In this document: positions 44,399-53,446 of the stretch, one piece after another
How the letters are laid out: every line of letters starts with the position of its first letter
Numbering within the stretch: the first letter of the stretch is position 1
DNA from: Prosthecobacter gellanilyticus
Lineage (GTDB): Bacteria; Verrucomicrobiota; Verrucomicrobiia; Verrucomicrobiales; Verrucomicrobiaceae
Assembly (NCBI RefSeq): GCF_007992435.1
Contig: NZ_BKAG01000010.1
Location: 1-64,000 of the forward strand
Length of the DNA: 64,000 nucleotides
Direction of reading: 5' to 3'
The notes under the pieces: model-generated
Seen by the model: only the letters and a program-made list of their open reading frames with translations
Databases searched by the model: none
What the model was told of the DNA's origin: nothing
Position numbers and translations under genes: made by a program

Positions 44399-44955
44399 TC
44401 CGGCTACCAGTCGAGAGCTGAAAGTTCAAGAGCGTCCCCGTTGATCGGGGGCGCTCTTTTTTCTGACCTGTGACCCGTCCACAGGCTACCCACCTCATGG
44501 GCTTCGAAAAGACGTTCCATCCCCGTCGCACGTCTCCCGAAAGTCAGGAAGCCCACAGGCACCTCCTCGACGCTGTGACGGCTTAAATTCGGAATCTGCG
44601 GTAGGACTGGAATCCAACGCATCGACGTATCTTTGAAGACTATCTAACGGGTCGGGCAGCAAACGCCTCCTAACGAGGTCCCGATTTGAACTCACGGTGA
44701 GCATGGAGAGAGACAAAAGCCACCGCTCCAGATCCCTGTACCTCCTGCGCTATAATTTCTTTCTCTTGCAGTGCGCTTCAAAGGACACCGCAAGAGACCA
44801 AAGATCACCCTGGCGTGGCCGCAAGTGATGAAAGCAGGAAAGCATCAGCGTCTCCCCTCATGGTGATCGATCATCGCGTGGATACCTTGTGTTCAACCTG
44901 ACCTTTGATCAGCGAGCGAGTTCTCAAACCTAACGCTTAGATCGTTTGAATAACG
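44399..44955. other. Intergenic region of unknown content
   Basis: Apart from the smc terminator at 44428-44464, I find no gene, tRNA or recognised structured RNA in this 557-base stretch. Short frames on both strands lack homology and ribosome sites. TAACGTTA at 44951-44958 is a palindrome over the stop codon of the next gene. An unannotated small RNA cannot be excluded. Confidence 0.4.
44428..44464 (+). terminator. Rho-independent terminator of smc
   Basis: AAGAGCGTCCCCG at 44428-44440 pairs with CGGGGGCGCTCTT at 44446-44458 with one G-T mismatch as G-U, followed by a run of T. It is about 30 bases after the smc stop. Confidence 0.88.
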
Positions 44956-45711
44956 TTAAAAAAGCATCGGCTGGTCATTAAAAGGATCTTCCTTTTTCTT
45001 GGAAGCCTTTTCAGGTTTGGCCGGCACCTCAGGTTCATCCGGCTCAAGCTCAGCAGCCGGTCCCTCCATCACTTTTTCAACCACCGATTCTGATTGTAAC
45101 GAATCAAACGTTGGCAAAGCGTTAATTGAAAGCTCGTCATTTTTTTCCTCTTCCGCTACCTCTTCAGCGCTCTCTTCAGCGCTCTCTTCAGCGCTCTCTT
45201 CAGCGCTCTCTTCAGCAGACTGCTCAAGAGGGATTGCTTCAGAAGGAGCAATGCTCTCCTCTTGAAGCTCCTCCATTGCGTCTTCATCACCTTGAGCTGG
45301 CGTTGGCTCTGGGGGTGATTCTTCAACAGTAACTTTAGAAACTTTTTTCTTTAACTTTTGAGACGTTACTTTTCGGTGACGTTCGACTCTTGTTTTAGTA
45401 AGCGCACGAGTTCTGGCCAAGTTACTGTTATGACGGTCAAAGTTGGGGATGGAAACGACGCCGTCATCTTCAATCAGCCAGCCAGCCTGGCACACTGCTA
45501 GCGCGAAACCCTTTCGTCCGACCAAGCGATCAATGAAATCTAAAGTAACGCCTAAGTTACTTCCGTGTACTTGGTTTTGCGCTACCCAAGCCCAAAAGCG
45601 CACCAGCTTACCCACCACCATGTCCTCATCCATCTTCAATCGATTCGCGATGGCACAGATTTCCGGTTTGTCAGGGGTTGCGACTTCAACTTTGATCCAG
45701 GGGCGTCTCAT
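44956..45711 (-). CDS. Phage-replication-like protein with acidic repeat region
   Basis: This 251-residue protein has an N-terminal winged-helix-like domain (residues 1-115: WIKVEVATPDKPEICAIANRL, VVGKLVRFWAWV, LDFIDRLVGRKGFALAVCQAGWL, PNFDRHNSN) that closely resembles phage and plasmid replication proteins of the DnaT/replisome-organiser type. From residue 115 on it is Lys-rich and then strongly acidic, with four exact SAEE units near residues 165-185 encoded by a 12-base tandem repeat. It has a short conserved-looking end, DQPMLF, resembling a clamp-binding peptide. Codons are more A/T-ending than neighbours, suggesting transfer. No other phage genes flank it. Confidence 0.7.
   Translation of the reverse strand: MRRPWIKVEVATPDKPEICAIANRLKMDEDMVVGKLVRFWAWVAQNQVHGSNLGVTLDFIDRLVGRKGFALAVCQAGWLIEDDGVVSIPNFDRHNSNLARTRALTKTRVERHRKVTSQKLKKKVSKVTVEESPPEPTPAQGDEDAMEELQEESIAPSEAIPLEQSAEESAEESAEESAEESAEEVAEEEKNDELSINALPTFDSLQSESVVEKVMEGPAAELEPDEPEVPAKPEKASKKKEDPFNDQPMLF
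45161..45214. repeat. 12-bp tandem repeat in coding sequence
   Basis: The unit TCTTCAGCGCTC is repeated exactly four times from 45161 to 45208, with a partial fifth copy to 45214. It encodes the SAEE repeats of the phage-replication-like protein on the minus strand, so copy number changes would keep the frame. Confidence 0.9.
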
Positions 45712-46048
45712 GGCACTAGACTAACTACGGACTTTGGAACGTCAAGGTTGCGCTTTATTCGTTACATAAACGTTCGGTTATTCGCAATGGAATGAGTAGT
45801 AACTTTTAATTCAGAACATAAACGCAATTTTAACGATGCGATTTAGTTACATGTTTGAAGAACACCTTTGAGTGTTCGCGATCCAGCAGCCACTCTGCCG
45901 CGGCCCGAGATGCGCTCGCCTAGGATGTCTGGTTCAAGGTAGCAGGTTGAACTCCAGCTGACGGTCTAGCGACGCCTCTCCCCCAAAAACAACGAAGCCT
46001 CTGCTTATGGCAGAGGCTTCGTGAGAGATCGGATTTTCAGCCTGCGAA
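45712..46048. other. Intergenic region
   Basis: This 337-base gap holds the presumed promoter of the phage-replication-like gene in an AT-rich part (45720-45860) and the pdhB terminator. Several GTTAC/GTAAC pentamers occur here and in the adjoining gene. No further coding region is supported. Confidence 0.4.
45984..46022 (-). terminator. Rho-independent terminator of pdhB
   Basis: ACGAAGCCTCTGC at 45992-46004 pairs perfectly with GCAGAGGCTTCGT at 46010-46022 around a five-base loop. The minus strand continues into TTGTTTTTGGGG. It is 27 bases after the pdhB stop codon. Confidence 0.9.
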
Positions 46049-47044
46049 TCAGCAAATGCCGAGAGCCTTGGCCACGACCACTTCAGCGGTCGGAAGCTGG
46101 ATGGCTTCGAGCGGTGGGCTGTAGATGGCTGGAGCATCGAGGCTGCAAACGCGCTGCACGGGAGCATCGAGCTCGTCAAAGATGCGCTCCTGGATCATGT
46201 AGGCGATTTGAGCGCCGATACCACAGAAGGGTTTGTTCTCCTCGACGTAGACCGCGCGATGAGTCTTGGCCACGGAGTTGAGGATGGTTTCCTCATCCAG
46301 CGGGCGGATGCTGCGAAGGTCGACAACCTCGGCGCTGATGCCGTGCTCTTCTTCCAGGATGCGGGCGGCTTCCAGACAGGTGATGACAGCCTTGCCGTGA
46401 GCGATAAGGGAGATGTCTGTGCCTTCGCGCTTCACATCAGCGAGGCCGAGCGGGATGAAGAGCTCACCGTTCGGAAGCTCGTCGTTGGAGGGCACATCCC
46501 ATTCTTCGCCATAGAGCTTTGTGCTCTCCATGAACATGACCGGGTCATTGTCACGAATGGCGGCCTTCATCAGGCCCTTGGCATCGTAAGCGTTGCTGGG
46601 GCAGACGCACTTCATGCCGGGGAAGTTCGCCATGATGTTCTCCGGAGTGTGAGAGTGGGTGGCACCCACGCTGGTGCCGCCATTGGCAGGACCGCGGATC
46701 ACGATGGGGCAGTTGATCTTGCCGCCGCTCATGTAGCGTACCATGGCGCCGTTGTTGACGATCTGGTCCCAGGCCACCGTGTAGAAGCTCCAGAACATGA
46801 GCTCCATCACCGGACGCACGCCGAGCATGGAGGCACCGATGCCCATGCCGATGAAACCGGCTTCGCTGATCGGTGTGTCCACAAGGCGTTTGTCGCCCCA
46901 TTTGTCCCAAAGGCCCTGGGTCACTTTGTAAGCGCCATTGTATTGGGCCACTTCCTCACCCATGACCACAACCATGGGGTCGCGGGCGATTTCTTCATCG
47001 AGGGCTTCACGGACAGCGTCGCGGTAGGTGATTCGGCGGGGCAT
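46049..47044 (-). CDS. pdhB: Pyruvate dehydrogenase E1 component, beta subunit
   Basis: This 331-residue protein is the beta subunit of a thiamine-diphosphate-dependent 2-oxo acid dehydrogenase E1, converting pyruvate and lipoyl-E2 to acetyl-E2 and CO2. ITYRDAVREALDEEIARDPMVVVMGEEVAQYNGAYKV is the standard opening, with the glutamate in MGEEV contacting the cofactor. GFIGMGIGASMLGVRPVMELMFWSF and the DLRSIRPLD segment of the transketolase C domain fit PdhB better than branched-chain E1. Length is normal. The alpha subunit and E2/E3 genes are not in the window, so it is genetically isolated here. A terminator follows. Confidence 0.95.
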   Translation of the reverse strand: MPRRITYRDAVREALDEEIARDPMVVVMGEEVAQYNGAYKVTQGLWDKWGDKRLVDTPISEAGFIGMGIGASMLGVRPVMELMFWSFYTVAWDQIVNNGAMVRYMSGGKINCPIVIRGPANGGTSVGATHSHTPENIMANFPGMKCVCPSNAYDAKGLMKAAIRDNDPVMFMESTKLYGEEWDVPSNDELPNGELFIPLGLADVKREGTDISLIAHGKAVITCLEAARILEEEHGISAEVVDLRSIRPLDEETILNSVAKTHRAVYVEENKPFCGIGAQIAYMIQERIFDELDAPVQRVCSLDAPAIYSPPLEAIQLPTAEVVVAKALGIC

Positions 47045-47166
47045 CGGGTCTTGGGGGAAAGAAAAAGGAGGTCTGTTTCTTCGGCGGCGAAGAGGGGGCC
47101 GTCAAGCGCGGGTCACAGGCGCTTTCATCAGAAGACAGCGGCTTTCGGGCCAGATAACACAGCGCT

Positions 47167-48858
47167 TCAGCGGAAAAGGGCGCCCAGCCTTTTGCCCAGG
47201 AGCACGCTGGCCCCGACGATGGTGACCGTGAGGAAGATCATGGCCCAGACACCCAGCGCAGCGGCGAGCTGCGGCCCGTTGCCAAGAGAAAGGATGAGGG
47301 AGTAGATGGCCTTGGTGATCGGGAAGTAGGAGGCCTGCTGGGCCAGGATCATGGAGTCGCTGACCTCCAGCATGGCAAAAGCGAAGGCCAGAAGCCCGCC
47401 GGCGACAAGGTTCGGCGCCACCAGCGGCAGGGTGACCCGCCACATGGCCCGCTCCGGCGAGGCACCGAGGTTTTGTGCGGCTTCCTCCAGCGCAGGACTG
47501 ACCTGCTGGAAACCCGCGCTCGCGGAACGCACCACATAAGGCAGGCGGCGCACCGCATAGGCGATGACCAGCAGCAGCAAAGGATCCTCGCCGATGATCA
47601 GCCAGTCAAAAGGCTGCCCTGGACGGGTCATGGCCAGATAGCCAAAGGCCACCACGATGCCTGGCACCGCCAGCGGTAGCATGGCCATCATGTCCAAAAG
47701 CTGCCTTCCCCAGATCTTGGTGCGGACATTGATGTAGGCCACACTGATGCCAAGGACCAAGGCCACGACCAGCGCGAGCCCGGAGTATTTCAGGCTGTTT
47801 GCGATGGAACTGAGCGTGAGCTCATGCCCGAGTGCCGAGTGATAATGATCCAGCGTGAACTCCTGCGGCAGCACCGTGCCATACCAATCCTTGGAAAAGC
47901 TCAGCAAGGCGACACCCAGATGCGGGATGACGGCCAAAAAGGTTATCCCCGCAAAGAAACCTGTGCAGAGCAAACCCAACCCCAGCGGCAAACGCACGGT
48001 TTCACGCGCCATGGTGGCGCGGCCGCCGCCAGCAGCGGTCGCACGGCCAAACAAGACTTTGCTCAAGAGATAGATCAGAGTGCTGAAGGTGAGCATCACG
48101 ACCACCAGCGCGTACGGGAAGGGATTCCCACTGAGGTCGTTCAGAGAGCGGAAGATCTGCACGGCCGTCACTCGCTCAAAATCAAACACCAGCGGCACGC
48201 CGAGTTCCGTAAAGGCCCAGATGAAGACGATGGTCCCGCCGGCAAAGATACCCGGCATCACCAGCGGGAGAGTCACGCGCCATAGCCTCTTCCAGGGAGG
48301 ACATCCCAGGCTGGCCGCAGCCTCCTCCATCGCCGGGTCCAGATTCGCCAAAGTCGCAGCCACATTAAGATAGAGGATCGGGTAGAGGTGCAGCACTTCC
48401 ATGATGACGATCCCTGGCATCTGCCCCTCCGCGAACCAGTCCACCGGATGCTCCCGGCTCATCATGCCCAGATTCATCAGCAAGCTGTTCAGAGCCCCTT
48501 GCTGACCAAGAATGGCCTTGATGCCGATCGCACCGACAAACGGTGGCAGTACCATGGGCGTGAGCACCAGACTGTTAAGGATGGTTTTGCCCGGATAGTC
48601 GTAACGCACAAACAGCAGCGCCAAAGGCAGCGATATCAAGAGGCACCCGAGGGTGGTCCAGATCGCGATCAAAAAAGAGTTCAGCAGTCCTTCGCGGTAG
48701 AGCTGGTTCTCAAAAACTTCCCAGATGAACTCCAGTGTGAACTGGTGGTCCGGAGTTTCAAACGCGACCCGCACCGCCGTCCAGATCGGGAAGGCGAAGA
48801 AGCAGCCGAAGAACACGGCCATCACCACAAAGATTGAGATCGACAGCTTTCGGGACAT
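47167..48858 (-). CDS. Fused two-domain ABC transporter permease (iron/thiamine type)
   Basis: This 563-residue inner-membrane protein has two binding-protein-dependent permease domains in tandem, as in FbpB/AfuB iron(III) and ThiP thiamine permeases. The two EAA loops that contact the ATPase are EEAAASLGCPPWKRLWRVTLPLVMPG near residue 180 and EEAAQNLGASPERAMWRVTLPLVAPN near residue 470. About twelve membrane segments are visible. Start at ATG 48858 is preferred over a GTG at 48867. No ATPase or substrate-binding gene is adjacent, so its partners lie elsewhere and the substrate is inferred from the fused layout only. Confidence 0.9.
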   Translation of the reverse strand: MSRKLSISIFVVMAVFFGCFFAFPIWTAVRVAFETPDHQFTLEFIWEVFENQLYREGLLNSFLIAIWTTLGCLLISLPLALLFVRYDYPGKTILNSLVLTPMVLPPFVGAIGIKAILGQQGALNSLLMNLGMMSREHPVDWFAEGQMPGIVIMEVLHLYPILYLNVAATLANLDPAMEEAAASLGCPPWKRLWRVTLPLVMPGIFAGGTIVFIWAFTELGVPLVFDFERVTAVQIFRSLNDLSGNPFPYALVVVMLTFSTLIYLLSKVLFGRATAAGGGRATMARETVRLPLGLGLLCTGFFAGITFLAVIPHLGVALLSFSKDWYGTVLPQEFTLDHYHSALGHELTLSSIANSLKYSGLALVVALVLGISVAYINVRTKIWGRQLLDMMAMLPLAVPGIVVAFGYLAMTRPGQPFDWLIIGEDPLLLLVIAYAVRRLPYVVRSASAGFQQVSPALEEAAQNLGASPERAMWRVTLPLVAPNLVAGGLLAFAFAMLEVSDSMILAQQASYFPITKAIYSLILSLGNGPQLAAALGVWAMIFLTVTIVGASVLLGKRLGALFR

Positions 48859-49084
48859 TGCACTCACTTTGCCAGCAGAAACGCCGCCATGGCAAACACC
48901 GAATGCCAGACACGCCTGATTGGCGCATCAGGAGGCCCGCGCGACCTTCCTAACCGAATCAATGAGCGCTGTCACAGCTGTGGTGCTCCTCGCCACGCCT
49001 TGAGTTCTTTGCGTGAACTGCCACGGCGGAAAATAATCGCCGCAATACCACTCCAGGTTTGGAGCCCCTCAATCACCCTCTTTG

Positions 49085-50203
49085 ATGAAATCCCGTCTTT
49101 TCATTCACATCGGCACTCACAAGACAGGATCCACGGCCATTCAGCGGGCCTTAAAAGCGGGCGAGAAGGAATGTCTGGGCGAAGGCCTGGTGCGTCTGAA
49201 CTGCCATGAACTGCTGACCAAGCGCGAATGGAGCCCGAAAGACAATTCTGAATTGCAATTTTGGTTACGCCATAACAGGGAGAGGCATTCCGGTGCGTCA
49301 CACCGCTTTTTGATCAGTTCCGAATGCCTCAGCGGTGACCCCATGACCGGCTACGACAACGCTCCGATGCTGGCCTCGCGCCTGAGAGAGCTGACTCGCG
49401 ATTTCGATGTCAAAATCATCGTCTTTCTACGCCGGCAGGATGATTTCATCGAGTCTCTCTACACCCAGAAGATCCATGAGGGGAACTCCATGACCTTCGG
49501 GGATTTCCTGGACGGGATCGATCCTGAGACAATGAACTGGCACAAGCTTCTGGAGAGCTACGCCCTTCAGTTCGGCCGTGAAAACATCATCACCCGGGTT
49601 TACCACAAAGATTGTTATCCCAAACCTCAGGACATCATCGTCGACTTTTGCAAGATGATCGGATTGAGGCCGGAGGTTTTGAAGCACCGCCTGCAGACCG
49701 TGCGCAATCAGGGCTTCTCGATGGAGGCGGTGGAGATGGCCAGGATGTGCAATCCCTCCCTCGATCCCGTTCGTCGCAAGCAGCTGCGCCAGATGCTCCA
49801 GGTGGCCAGCGCCAAACCGGTTTTCCAAAGCTACTCTTACCTCGACCTCGAAGCCAGACGGAAGATCTTGTCTGTTCACGAGGACTCCAACGACCGCGTT
49901 CGACGAGATTATATGCCAGCGGGCGATGATAGCGGACTGTTTCCCCGCCCCGATGAACCAGAGTCCCCTGCCCTCATCTCCAGCGAAACGGCACTGACGG
50001 TCAATCTGGTGAAAGCACTGCTGGAGTTCAAGGAGGCCGAGAACAGATCAGGCCTGCTCCGGCTGGCCATGAAGCTCGAGCGTCGCTGGCATCATCTTCG
50101 CCAGAGATGGTCCCGCCGCGGAGGCAGGACGAGCACAGCCATCCCAGTCGTCATGCAAGCCCGGCCACCCCTCAGGCCCAAGGTGCTGGAAAAACAGGCA
50201 TAA
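49085..50203 (+). CDS. Sulfotransferase-like protein
   Basis: This 372-residue protein starts with SRLFIHIGTHKTGSTAIQ, a P-loop-like motif that in sulfotransferases binds the 5'-phosphosulfate of PAPS. SSECLSGDP and IIVFLRRQDDFIESLYTQKI follow, the latter matching the region that contacts the 3'-phosphate (Arg and Ser residues). The C-terminal 60 residues are basic. It may sulfate a surface glycan or lipid in the cytoplasm or act as a related nucleotidyl or carbohydrate kinase. The next genes code for glycosyltransferase, methyltransferase and nonulosonic acid enzymes, which favours a glycan role. Confidence 0.75.
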   Translation: MKSRLFIHIGTHKTGSTAIQRALKAGEKECLGEGLVRLNCHELLTKREWSPKDNSELQFWLRHNRERHSGASHRFLISSECLSGDPMTGYDNAPMLASRLRELTRDFDVKIIVFLRRQDDFIESLYTQKIHEGNSMTFGDFLDGIDPETMNWHKLLESYALQFGRENIITRVYHKDCYPKPQDIIVDFCKMIGLRPEVLKHRLQTVRNQGFSMEAVEMARMCNPSLDPVRRKQLRQMLQVASAKPVFQSYSYLDLEARRKILSVHEDSNDRVRRDYMPAGDDSGLFPRPDEPESPALISSETALTVNLVKALLEFKEAENRSGLLRLAMKLERRWHHLRQRWSRRGGRTSTAIPVVMQARPPLRPKVLEKQA

Positions 50204-50396
50204 TCGCGCAGATCAAAAGCCGCAGCGGAGAGCGGCTTCAACCTGAGGAAGAGAAAGCGGCACTTGAGGCATGACGCTCGCATGAGACGTAGTTTTGTCG
50301 TCCCAAAGAGAGAGCGATGTCAAAGCGCGATCAGCACCCAGGGCTTAAGTTACTTTGAAAAGAATCAGCAGTTGCCACCACCGGGCTTTTTCGGGA

Positions 50397-51584
50397 ATGA
50401 GTCCTTCCTCGCCGCCGACCTTCCTTCCCGTGCCCGAACCACAAACACTTGTCTTCATTCAGAAAACCGCCGGCCGTGGCGGTGCCAAAAACCGTCTCTT
50501 GGACACGCTGACCACCCTCAAAAAGGGCACGGATGCGCGCTTGCATGTGGTGACCTCGGAGGAGGGTGAATTCACGGAGAAATGTGCGGCCCTTGGAGTT
50601 CCGGTGACTGTGCATCCCCTGCCCGAGTGGCGGAAATTTCTGGAGAGGCTGCGCTTTCCGGGGGCCATGCGTGCCCTGGCCCGCAAACTGCCTTTCGCCC
50701 ATGCCGACTGGGTCGTGAGCAATGAGATGTGGTGGGCTCCGCACGCCTCGGCACTGGCCCGACATCTCGGTGGCAGATCCGCCGCCATCCTGCGAGACGG
50801 CATCGCCAATGCGGAGAAAGGTCGGAAGTATAAGCTGCAAGCCAACGACCTCATCCTGCCATCCTCGTTAAAGATCGCGCGAGGGCTGGAGGAAGACTTG
50901 GAGTTAGGCCGGCGCACCCACGTCTTTCTGGACGCCGTCCTGCTTCCGCCGTCAAAGCCAGAGTCAGCCGCGCAATTGCAAGGTAAACTGGCTGCGGCAA
51001 GTCCGGCGGTGAAACGCTGGCTCCTCGTCATCGGCCGTGTGCAGGAGCGCAAACGCCAGGCGGATGCCGTGCGGGTGCTGAAAGGACTTCTGGAGCGTGG
51101 TCATTCGGACTTCGGGCTCATCGTGGCCGGCGACTGTGATGCGGATTACCTGCCCGTGATGCAGGCGGCCATGCGCGAATGTCAGGTCGAGGACCGGGTG
51201 GTCATGCTGGGGAACTTCTCGGACATTCAGACTCTCTTCGCCACCGCAGACATCAGCCTGCTGACCAGCCTGCGTGAGGCACTGCCTGGCTCGGTCATGG
51301 AGTCCTGTCTCGCGGGCCGCCCCTGCTTCATGTATCCCTGCGAGGGCGCTGAGGACATCTTTGGCCCGCACCAGCCGCTGTTTGTCAGTGAGCGCTTCGA
51401 GTCGGAACTCCTGGTGGAGAAAATCGACTCCCTATTGCGTCGCCCTGAAATGCTCAGGACAGAAACTCTCTCCCTGAAAGAGCGCGCCTGGGCCCTCTTC
51501 TCCCTGGAGGCACATCTGCGTGCCTGCGTGCAGCGGCTGGAGCTTGACTTGCCCTCTCAATCGCAGAAGTCACCCGCTTCATGA
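50397..51584 (+). CDS. Glycosyltransferase, GT4-like
   Basis: This 395-residue protein is a GT-B glycosyltransferase of the family 4 type. It starts at ATG 50397; a TTG 42 bases earlier is possible. The N-terminal domain shows VFIQKTAGRGGAKNRLLD. The C-terminal donor domain has WLLVIGRVQERKRQADAVRVL, VVMLGNFSDIQTLFATADISLLTSLREALPGSVMESCLAGRPC, the last being the EALPGSVMES variant of the GT4 E-x7-E motif. It would add a sugar to a lipid- or protein-linked glycan. Its stop overlaps the start of the FkbM methyltransferase, so the two are coupled. Confidence 0.88.
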   Translation: MSPSSPPTFLPVPEPQTLVFIQKTAGRGGAKNRLLDTLTTLKKGTDARLHVVTSEEGEFTEKCAALGVPVTVHPLPEWRKFLERLRFPGAMRALARKLPFAHADWVVSNEMWWAPHASALARHLGGRSAAILRDGIANAEKGRKYKLQANDLILPSSLKIARGLEEDLELGRRTHVFLDAVLLPPSKPESAAQLQGKLAAASPAVKRWLLVIGRVQERKRQADAVRVLKGLLERGHSDFGLIVAGDCDADYLPVMQAAMRECQVEDRVVMLGNFSDIQTLFATADISLLTSLREALPGSVMESCLAGRPCFMYPCEGAEDIFGPHQPLFVSERFESELLVEKIDSLLRRPEMLRTETLSLKERAWALFSLEAHLRACVQRLELDLPSQSQKSPAS

Positions 51585-52339
51585 AGATCAATTTCAGTCT
51601 CCAACGGCTCGCCAAGTCCCTGATGTGGCGTTGCTTCGCATGGTCGGACATGCGGTTCCGCCTGCGTTCGGGGCTGGAGGTGCCGGTGGCAGACCGGCAT
51701 GAGATGGCCACCTTCAGGGAGATCTTCATCCAGCAGGAATACGATGACTTTCTGGATCGCCTGCCCCCTGCCCGCACGGTTTTGGACCTGGGCTGCAACA
51801 GCGGCTACTTCGCCGTGCAGATGCTGAACCGGGCACGTGTCGTGACTCCTGGCCAGCCGCTGCCGAAGCTTGTGCTGGTGGATGCCAACAATGGCGCCGT
51901 GGAGCGTGCCCGAACCGTGGTCAGCGGCTGTGGCACCCAGGCAGAAGTGGCCCTGGTGCATGGCTTGATCGGTGCCCGTGGCCAAAAGTCGGCTTCTTTT
52001 TATCTCGCCACCGCCTCGGCGGAATCCTCGGCGGTGAACCAGACCAAGCATGCTCGTCAGGTCGAGGTCCCTTGTGTGGACCTCGCCGCCCTGGTACAGC
52101 AGCATTTCCCTGGCGGTCTGGATCTGATCAAGTGTGACATCGAGGGTGGTGAGGAGTCCCTGGTGCGTGAATGGGGAGACGTGCTGGCCCAGGCCAGGGC
52201 GTTGCTCATCGAATGGCATGGTTTCCAGGGCAGCTGGGCTGATTTTCAGGCCGTGCTTGAGCGGGCGGGCTTTCAGCTCGTGATGGAGCGTCCCGCAGGC
52301 AAGTATAAGAATGCCTTGTTTGAGCGCCGCCCGCAGTAA
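51581..52339 (+). CDS. FkbM family methyltransferase
   Basis: This 252-residue SAM-dependent methyltransferase has the Rossmann motif VLDLGCNSGYFAVQML, motif II LVLVDANNGAVERA, and the FkbM signature DLIKCDIEGGEESLVREWG. The last 60 residues carry the family's C-terminal LIEWHGFQGS. Members methylate hydroxyls of sugars or polyketides. Its start codon overlaps the preceding glycosyltransferase stop, and the pse genes begin 90 bases later, so O-methylation of a surface sugar is a fair inference. The N-terminal 40 residues before the core are basic and hydrophobic. Confidence 0.88.
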   Translation: MKINFSLQRLAKSLMWRCFAWSDMRFRLRSGLEVPVADRHEMATFREIFIQQEYDDFLDRLPPARTVLDLGCNSGYFAVQMLNRARVVTPGQPLPKLVLVDANNGAVERARTVVSGCGTQAEVALVHGLIGARGQKSASFYLATASAESSAVNQTKHARQVEVPCVDLAALVQQHFPGGLDLIKCDIEGGEESLVREWGDVLAQARALLIEWHGFQGSWADFQAVLERAGFQLVMERPAGKYKNALFERRPQ

Positions 52340-52429
52340 TTCGCTCTTGCAATGGAGGGGGGGGTGGCTCAGTAATCGAATCAACCCCGAGGCACGTAGC
52401 CCGGTCAATTTCACCCCGCAAAAGAACAC

Positions 52430-53446
52430 GTGTTTAACGCCCAAAGCATCCTCGTCACCGGTGGTACTGGCTCCTTCGGCCACAAATGTATCACCCGCCT
52501 TCTCAGCCAGCCAGAGATCAAACGCGTGGTCGTTTATTCCCGCGACGAGTTGAAGCAGTACGAGATGTCCCAGCGCTTCACGGACAAGCGCCTGCGCTTT
52601 TTCATCGGTGATGTGCGGGATCGCGAGCGCCTCCTGCACGCGATGTCGGGAATCGACACCGTCATCCATGCGGCTGCGCTGAAGCAGGTGCCGACGGCGG
52701 AGTACAACCCCTTTGAGTGCATCAAAACGAACGTGCTGGGAGCGGAAAACGTGATCCAGGCCTGTCTGGACGCCAAGGTGCGGAATGTCGTGGCTCTCTC
52801 CACAGACAAGGCCGCCGCCCCCATCAACCTTTACGGCGCCACCAAGCTCTGCTCTGACAAGCTGTTCGTCGCCGCGAACAACGTGCGCGGGTGGCAGGAC
52901 ATCCGCTTCAGCGTCGTGCGTTATGGCAACGTCATGGGTTCCCGCGGATCCGTGATCCCCTTCTTCCTGGAGCGTCGCAAGACCGGTGTGCTGCCGATCA
53001 CCGACATGCAGATGACCCGCTTCAACATCACGCTTGAGGAGGGTGTGGACCTCGTCGTCCATGCGCTGAATCATGCGCTGGGTGGTGAGATCTTCGTTCC
53101 CCGCATTCCGTCCTACCGCATCGGAGACGTGGCCACAGCCATCGGCCCCAAGTGCGAGCAGCCGATTGTCGGCATCCGCCCAGGTGAAAAAATCCATGAG
53201 GAGATGATCACGGAGACGGACGCGCTCCAGACCCTCCAGACAGACAAGCACTACATCATCGTGCCGATGCTCTACGGTCACGCAGCAGCTGACTTGATGA
53301 AGCGCTACGCCGAGGCCCATGGCGGCACGCCCGTCCCGGAAGGCTTCTCCTACAATTCCGGCAAAAACTCTGAATGGCTCTCGGTGGAGCAGATCCGCAC
53401 GCTGATCCACCAGCATTGTGACGCGAGCTTCACCGTGGATGCATGA
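52430..53446 (+). CDS. pseB: UDP-N-acetylglucosamine 4,6-dehydratase (inverting)
   Basis: This 338-residue short-chain dehydrogenase-like enzyme starts nonulosonic acid synthesis by turning UDP-GlcNAc into a 4-keto-6-deoxy sugar with C5 inversion. Visible marks are VTGGTGSFGHKC (NAD(P) glycine-rich loop), GDVRDRERLLHAM, HAAALKQVPTAEYNPFE, the catalytic STDKAAAPINLYGATK with the Tyr-x3-Lys pair, and VRYGNVMGSRGSVIPFF. The start is a GTG at 52430. Its end overlaps pseC by ATGA. The order pseB-pseC then a pseG/H fusion is the classic pseudaminic acid route. Confidence 0.95.
   Translation: MFNAQSILVTGGTGSFGHKCITRLLSQPEIKRVVVYSRDELKQYEMSQRFTDKRLRFFIGDVRDRERLLHAMSGIDTVIHAAALKQVPTAEYNPFECIKTNVLGAENVIQACLDAKVRNVVALSTDKAAAPINLYGATKLCSDKLFVAANNVRGWQDIRFSVVRYGNVMGSRGSVIPFFLERRKTGVLPITDMQMTRFNITLEEGVDLVVHALNHALGGEIFVPRIPSYRIGDVATAIGPKCEQPIVGIRPGEKIHEEMITETDALQTLQTDKHYIIVPMLYGHAAADLMKRYAEAHGGTPVPEGFSYNSGKNSEWLSVEQIRTLIHQHCDASFTVDA

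Noticed and set aside
44495-44716. 73-codon minus-strand frame after smc
   Set aside because: No ribosome site or recognisable pattern; it begins and ends in featureless DNA.
45161-45214. Short tandem repeat as a CRISPR array
   Set aside because: Units are 12 bp, directly adjacent without spacers, and in frame within a gene.
52340-52429. Possible tRNA or terminator in the G-rich stretch before pseB
   Set aside because: No cloverleaf can be drawn and the G-run has no matching pair followed by T residues.
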